NCBI GenBank assembly: GCA_026992695.1
Contig: JALWYP010000107.1
Span: 1 to 7,675 of the forward strand
Direction of reading: 5' to 3'
Length of the DNA: 7,675 nucleotides
Origin: Flavobacteriaceae bacterium
GTDB taxonomy: Bacteria; Bacteroidota; Bacteroidia; Flavobacteriales; Flavobacteriaceae
Shown: piece after piece, positions 5,859 through 7,675 of the stretch
Numbering within the stretch: position 1 is the stretch's first letter
Layout: each line of letters begins with the position of its first letter
Notes under the pieces: model-generated
Told to the model about the DNA's origin: nothing
Databases searched by the model: none
The model's input: only the letters and a program-made list of their open reading frames with translations
Program-made: the position numbers and the translations under genes

Positions 5859-5866
5859 CAAAAATA
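5859..5866 (-). promoter_or_regulatory. -7 element for araC-hemH
   Basis: On the minus strand this reads TATTTTTG, an exact TAnnTTTG match. The leader to the ATG at 5807 would be about 45 nt. No TTG stands at the usual upstream distance on this strand; instead there is a pair of TTAACAA repeats (5876-5892). The promoter may therefore need an activator. Confidence 0.5.
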
Positions 5867-5875
5867 AAGGTTATT

Positions 5876-5892
5876 TTGTTAATTCTTGTTAA
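5876..5892. repeat. TTGTTAA direct repeats with 10-bp period (possible operator)
   Basis: TTGTTAA occurs at 5876-5882 and again at 5886-5892, exactly one helical turn apart. They lie just upstream of the araC -7 element, in the position of an activator site. AraC-type proteins often bind direct repeats. The region is AT-rich and a similar pair (TTGTTAA/TTGTTTA, 3669-3685) lies before the tRNA, so chance is a real alternative. Confidence 0.3.
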
Positions 5893-5926
5893 AATTTAAA
5901 AAAATTACATTCCTCGACATAAATGA

Positions 5927-5940
5927 TACCGATAGCGTTA
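5927..5940. promoter_or_regulatory. Imperfect dyad upstream of hemA promoter
   Basis: TACCGATAGCGTTA matches its own reverse complement at 10 of 14 positions and is GC-richer than its surroundings. It ends 22 nt before the hemA -7 element, where a -33 box or activator would sit. No TTG is present there. It is a candidate operator only. Confidence 0.3.
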
Positions 5941-5961
5941 CTTTTTATTATAACCTTACCT

Positions 5962-5969
5962 TACTTTTG
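5962..5969 (+). promoter_or_regulatory. -7 element for hemA
   Basis: TACTTTTG is an exact TAnnTTTG match, 26 nt before the hemA start codon. The transcript would begin near 5973-5977, giving a very short leader. No consensus -33 TTG is visible, which would fit an activator-dependent promoter. Confidence 0.55.
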
Positions 5970-5971
5970 CC

Positions 5972-5998
5972 ATGTTTTTTAAAATTTTTCGATATTGA
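5972..5998 (+). other. Possible 8-codon leader ORF overlapping hemA start
   Basis: ATG at 5972 opens an 8-residue frame, MFFKIFRY, whose TGA (5996-5998) overlaps the hemA TTG (5995-5997) as TTGA. The local sequence ATATTGAAA is identical to the hemA-hemC junction at 7245-7253. The ATG is very close to the predicted transcription start, so the ORF would be read only as a near-leaderless message, or not at all if transcription starts later. There is no ribosome-binding site. Confidence 0.3.
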
Positions 5999-7251
5999 AA
6001 GATCAAGCAACCCCAAATAAAGGAAATTTTTACGCAATAGGATTAAGCTATAAAAAAGCAGACGCTGTTATACGAGGTAATTTTAGTATTACCCCTCAAA
6101 AACAAGAACAGCTTTTAATGGAAGCAAAAAAACAAAACATTCCTGCACTAACAGTTGTTTCTACCTGTAACCGAACCGAGTTGTATGGAATCGCTAAACA
6201 CCCCTACCAACTCATCAAACTGCTTTGTGAGTTTACAAACGGAACGCTAGAGGAATTTGAACAAGTTGCCTATGTGTATAAAGAAAAAAAAGCCGTTTCG
6301 CACCTTTTTAAAGTGGGCACCGGATTAGACAGCCAGATTGTTGGAGATTTTGAAATTATTAGTCAGTTACGAAATAGTTTTCGAATTTCAAAGTCATTCG
6401 GTTTGGTAAACGATTTTACCGAGAGACTTTTTAACTCGGTAATTCAAGCCAGTAAAAGGATAAAAAACGAAACCAAACTATCCAGCGGTGCTACTTCGGT
6501 GAGTTTTGCTTCGGTACAGTATATTTTACAAACTATTGAAAACGTTTCGGAAAAAAACATTTTGCTTTTCGGAACCGGAAAAATTGGAAGAAATACTTGC
6601 GAAAATCTGGTTAAACATACCCATAACCAACAAATAACACTCATTAATCGCACTCGCATTAAAGCTGAAGAATTAGCTGTTAAATTTAATCTGGTAGTAG
6701 CGAATTACTCCCAACTTCCGGAAAAAATTTCGCAAACCGATATTCTTATTGTAGCTACCGGAGCTAGTCAACCAACCGTTAATAACCAATTATTAAAACT
6801 AAATAAGCCCTTGTTAATACTCGATTTGTCTATCCCGAAAAACGTACATCCGGATGTTTCTAAAAATCCTTTTGTGAAACTGATTCATTTAGACAAATTG
6901 TCGCAAATTACCAATCAAACACTCACCTTTAGAAATCAAGAAATTCCGAAGGCGCAACACATTATTAACGAAATAAAAACCGAATTTACAACCTGGGCAA
7001 AACACCGAAAATTTGCTCCTACCATAAAAGCATTAAAAAAATCGTTTGCTACTATTAAAGAAAACGAAATTAATTACCAACGAAAAAAAATAAACGGTTT
7101 TAATGAAGAACAAGCCGAAATTATAAGCAATCGAATTATTCAAAAAATTACTACTCAGTTTGTAAATCATTTAAAAAATGACGAAAAATCGGCACAAGAA
7201 AGTATAGAGTTAATTAAACAGGTATTTCATTTAGAAGAAGCAACATATTGA
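5995..7251 (+). CDS. hemA: Glutamyl-tRNA reductase (TTG start)
   Basis: HemA reduces glutamyl-tRNA to glutamate-1-semialdehyde with NADPH, the first and usually regulated step of C5-pathway tetrapyrrole synthesis. It is 418 residues, the normal length. The N-terminal catalytic domain has F12-Y-A-I-G-L-S and S56-T-C58-N-R-T-E-L-Y-G with the nucleophilic Cys58. Then come G110-L-D-S-Q-I-V-G-D-F-E-I and the Rossmann motif G193-T-G-K-I-G-R199. The dimerisation helices cover about 320-418. A TTG start is forced: the frame has a stop at 5980-5982, the next ATG is at codon 42, and the conserved FYAIGLSY needs a start before residue 12. The ATG at 5972 is in another frame. The stop overlaps the hemC start. 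Confidence 0.96.
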   Translation: MKDQATPNKGNFYAIGLSYKKADAVIRGNFSITPQKQEQLLMEAKKQNIPALTVVSTCNRTELYGIAKHPYQLIKLLCEFTNGTLEEFEQVAYVYKEKKAVSHLFKVGTGLDSQIVGDFEIISQLRNSFRISKSFGLVNDFTERLFNSVIQASKRIKNETKLSSGATSVSFASVQYILQTIENVSEKNILLFGTGKIGRNTCENLVKHTHNQQITLINRTRIKAEELAVKFNLVVANYSQLPEKISQTDILIVATGASQPTVNNQLLKLNKPLLILDLSIPKNVHPDVSKNPFVKLIHLDKLSQITNQTLTFRNQEIPKAQHIINEIKTEFTTWAKHRKFAPTIKALKKSFATIKENEINYQRKKINGFNEEQAEIISNRIIQKITTQFVNHLKNDEKSAQESIELIKQVFHLEEATY

Positions 7252-7675
7252 AACGAGTACTAAAAATAGGAACACGCGACAGTGAGTTGGCACTATGGCA
7301 AGCAAATACTGTTAAAGAAAAATTAGCCGAATCTGGTTTTTCTGTAAAACTTGTTCCGGTAAAATCTACCGGAGATGTATTGCTTCACAAACCCTTGTAC
7401 GAATTAGGTATTACAGGCATTTTTACAAAAACACTCGATATCGCTTTGCTAAATAATACAATAGATATTGCCGTTCATAGCCTAAAAGACGTTCCCACAC
7501 TTTTACCAAAAGGAGTAGTGCAAACTGCCGTATTAAAACGTGCTACCACGTTAGATGTTCTGGTCTATACCGGCAAACCCGACTTTACAACCTCTTGTAC
7601 CATTGCAACCGGAAGCCTGCGTCGAAAAGCACAATGGCTACATAAATACCCGCATCATACAATTACCAATTTACG
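7248..7675 (+). CDS. hemC: Hydroxymethylbilane synthase (porphobilinogen deaminase), 3' end outside window
   Basis: HemC polymerises four porphobilinogen units into hydroxymethylbilane, using a dipyrromethane cofactor. The first 142 residues are visible. They include I7-G-T-R10-D-S-E-L-A-L-W-Q-A, K39-S-T-G-D-V, G54-I-T-G-I-F-T-K, V76-H-S-L-K80-D81-V-P and A120-T-G-S-L-R125-R126. Asp81 matches the catalytic aspartate (Asp84 in E. coli) and the Arg pair binds the cofactor/substrate chain. The cofactor-binding Cys lies beyond the window. The start is TTG at 7248, overlapping the hemA TGA as TTGA, since the conserved IGTRDSE begins six residues in and no ATG precedes it in frame. It is translationally coupled to hemA in one operon. 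No feature suggests damage. Confidence 0.95.
   Translation, partial: MKRVLKIGTRDSELALWQANTVKEKLAESGFSVKLVPVKSTGDVLLHKPLYELGITGIFTKTLDIALLNNTIDIAVHSLKDVPTLLPKGVVQTAVLKRATTLDVLVYTGKPDFTTSCTIATGSLRRKAQWLHKYPHHTITNL

Noticed and set aside
5972..5974. ATG as the true hemA start
   Set aside because: It is in a different frame and meets TGA after eight codons; hemA needs the TTG at 5995 unless there is a frameshift, for which nothing else speaks.
1..7675. A new defence, mobile or CRISPR system
   Set aside because: No repeat-spacer array, transposase, integrase, nuclease or toxin-antitoxin pair is visible; the genes are housekeeping apart from the small lipoprotein insertion.

Overview
The window looks like a chromosomal segment from a member of the Bacteroidota, most likely family Flavobacteriaceae. 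The evidence is low GC, A-rich leaders with few strong Shine-Dalgarno sites, several exact TAnnTTTG promoter elements (the Bacteroidota -7 consensus), and Prs, HemA, HemH and MoaE sequences with typical flavobacterial wording. There is no CRISPR array, insertion sequence or phage gene. Most of it is housekeeping DNA with a few unusual local structures.

Left part (1-2640, all + strand): a 5'-truncated EamA/DMT-family membrane transporter; a predicted lipoprotein with two EF-hand-like loops, probably a TolB/PD40-type propeller fragment; a SnoaL/NTF2-fold protein; and moaE (molybdopterin synthase large subunit), which starts 3 nt after the SnoaL-like gene. The AT-rich lipoprotein gene lies between two imperfect copies of an ~84-nt segment (843-925 and 1715-1798). 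Each copy contains the last codons and stop of the transporter plus the following leader. This suggests the gene was inserted between the transporter and the SnoaL-like gene, leaving a broken 3' stub of a second transporter copy.

Middle (2643-3864): prs (PRPP synthetase) runs on the minus strand, ends 2 nt from moaE, and has a well-formed Bacteroidota promoter. Upstream of it, on the + strand, is an intact tRNA-Leu(CAA) followed by a strong hairpin terminator. A 38-nt degenerate tRNA-Leu-like remnant precedes the intact tRNA in its probable leader.

Right part (3871-7675): a divergent haem biosynthesis locus. On the minus strand, a PchR-like AraC regulator and hemH (ferrochelatase) overlap by ATGA. 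On the + strand, hemA (glutamyl-tRNA reductase) and hemC (hydroxymethylbilane synthase, cut by the window end) overlap by TTGA. The set covers the entry step of the C5 pathway, tetrapyrrole assembly, and the final iron insertion. The 187-nt divergent region holds a -7 element for each side, TTGTTAA direct repeats with 10-bp period, and an imperfect dyad. Both hemA and hemC start with TTG in an identical ATATTGAAA context. Upstream of hemA that context ends an 8-codon ORF, so hemA may be coupled to a leader peptide. The regulator carries a Cys-Pro motif between its sensor and DNA-binding domains, which raises the possibility of direct haem sensing.
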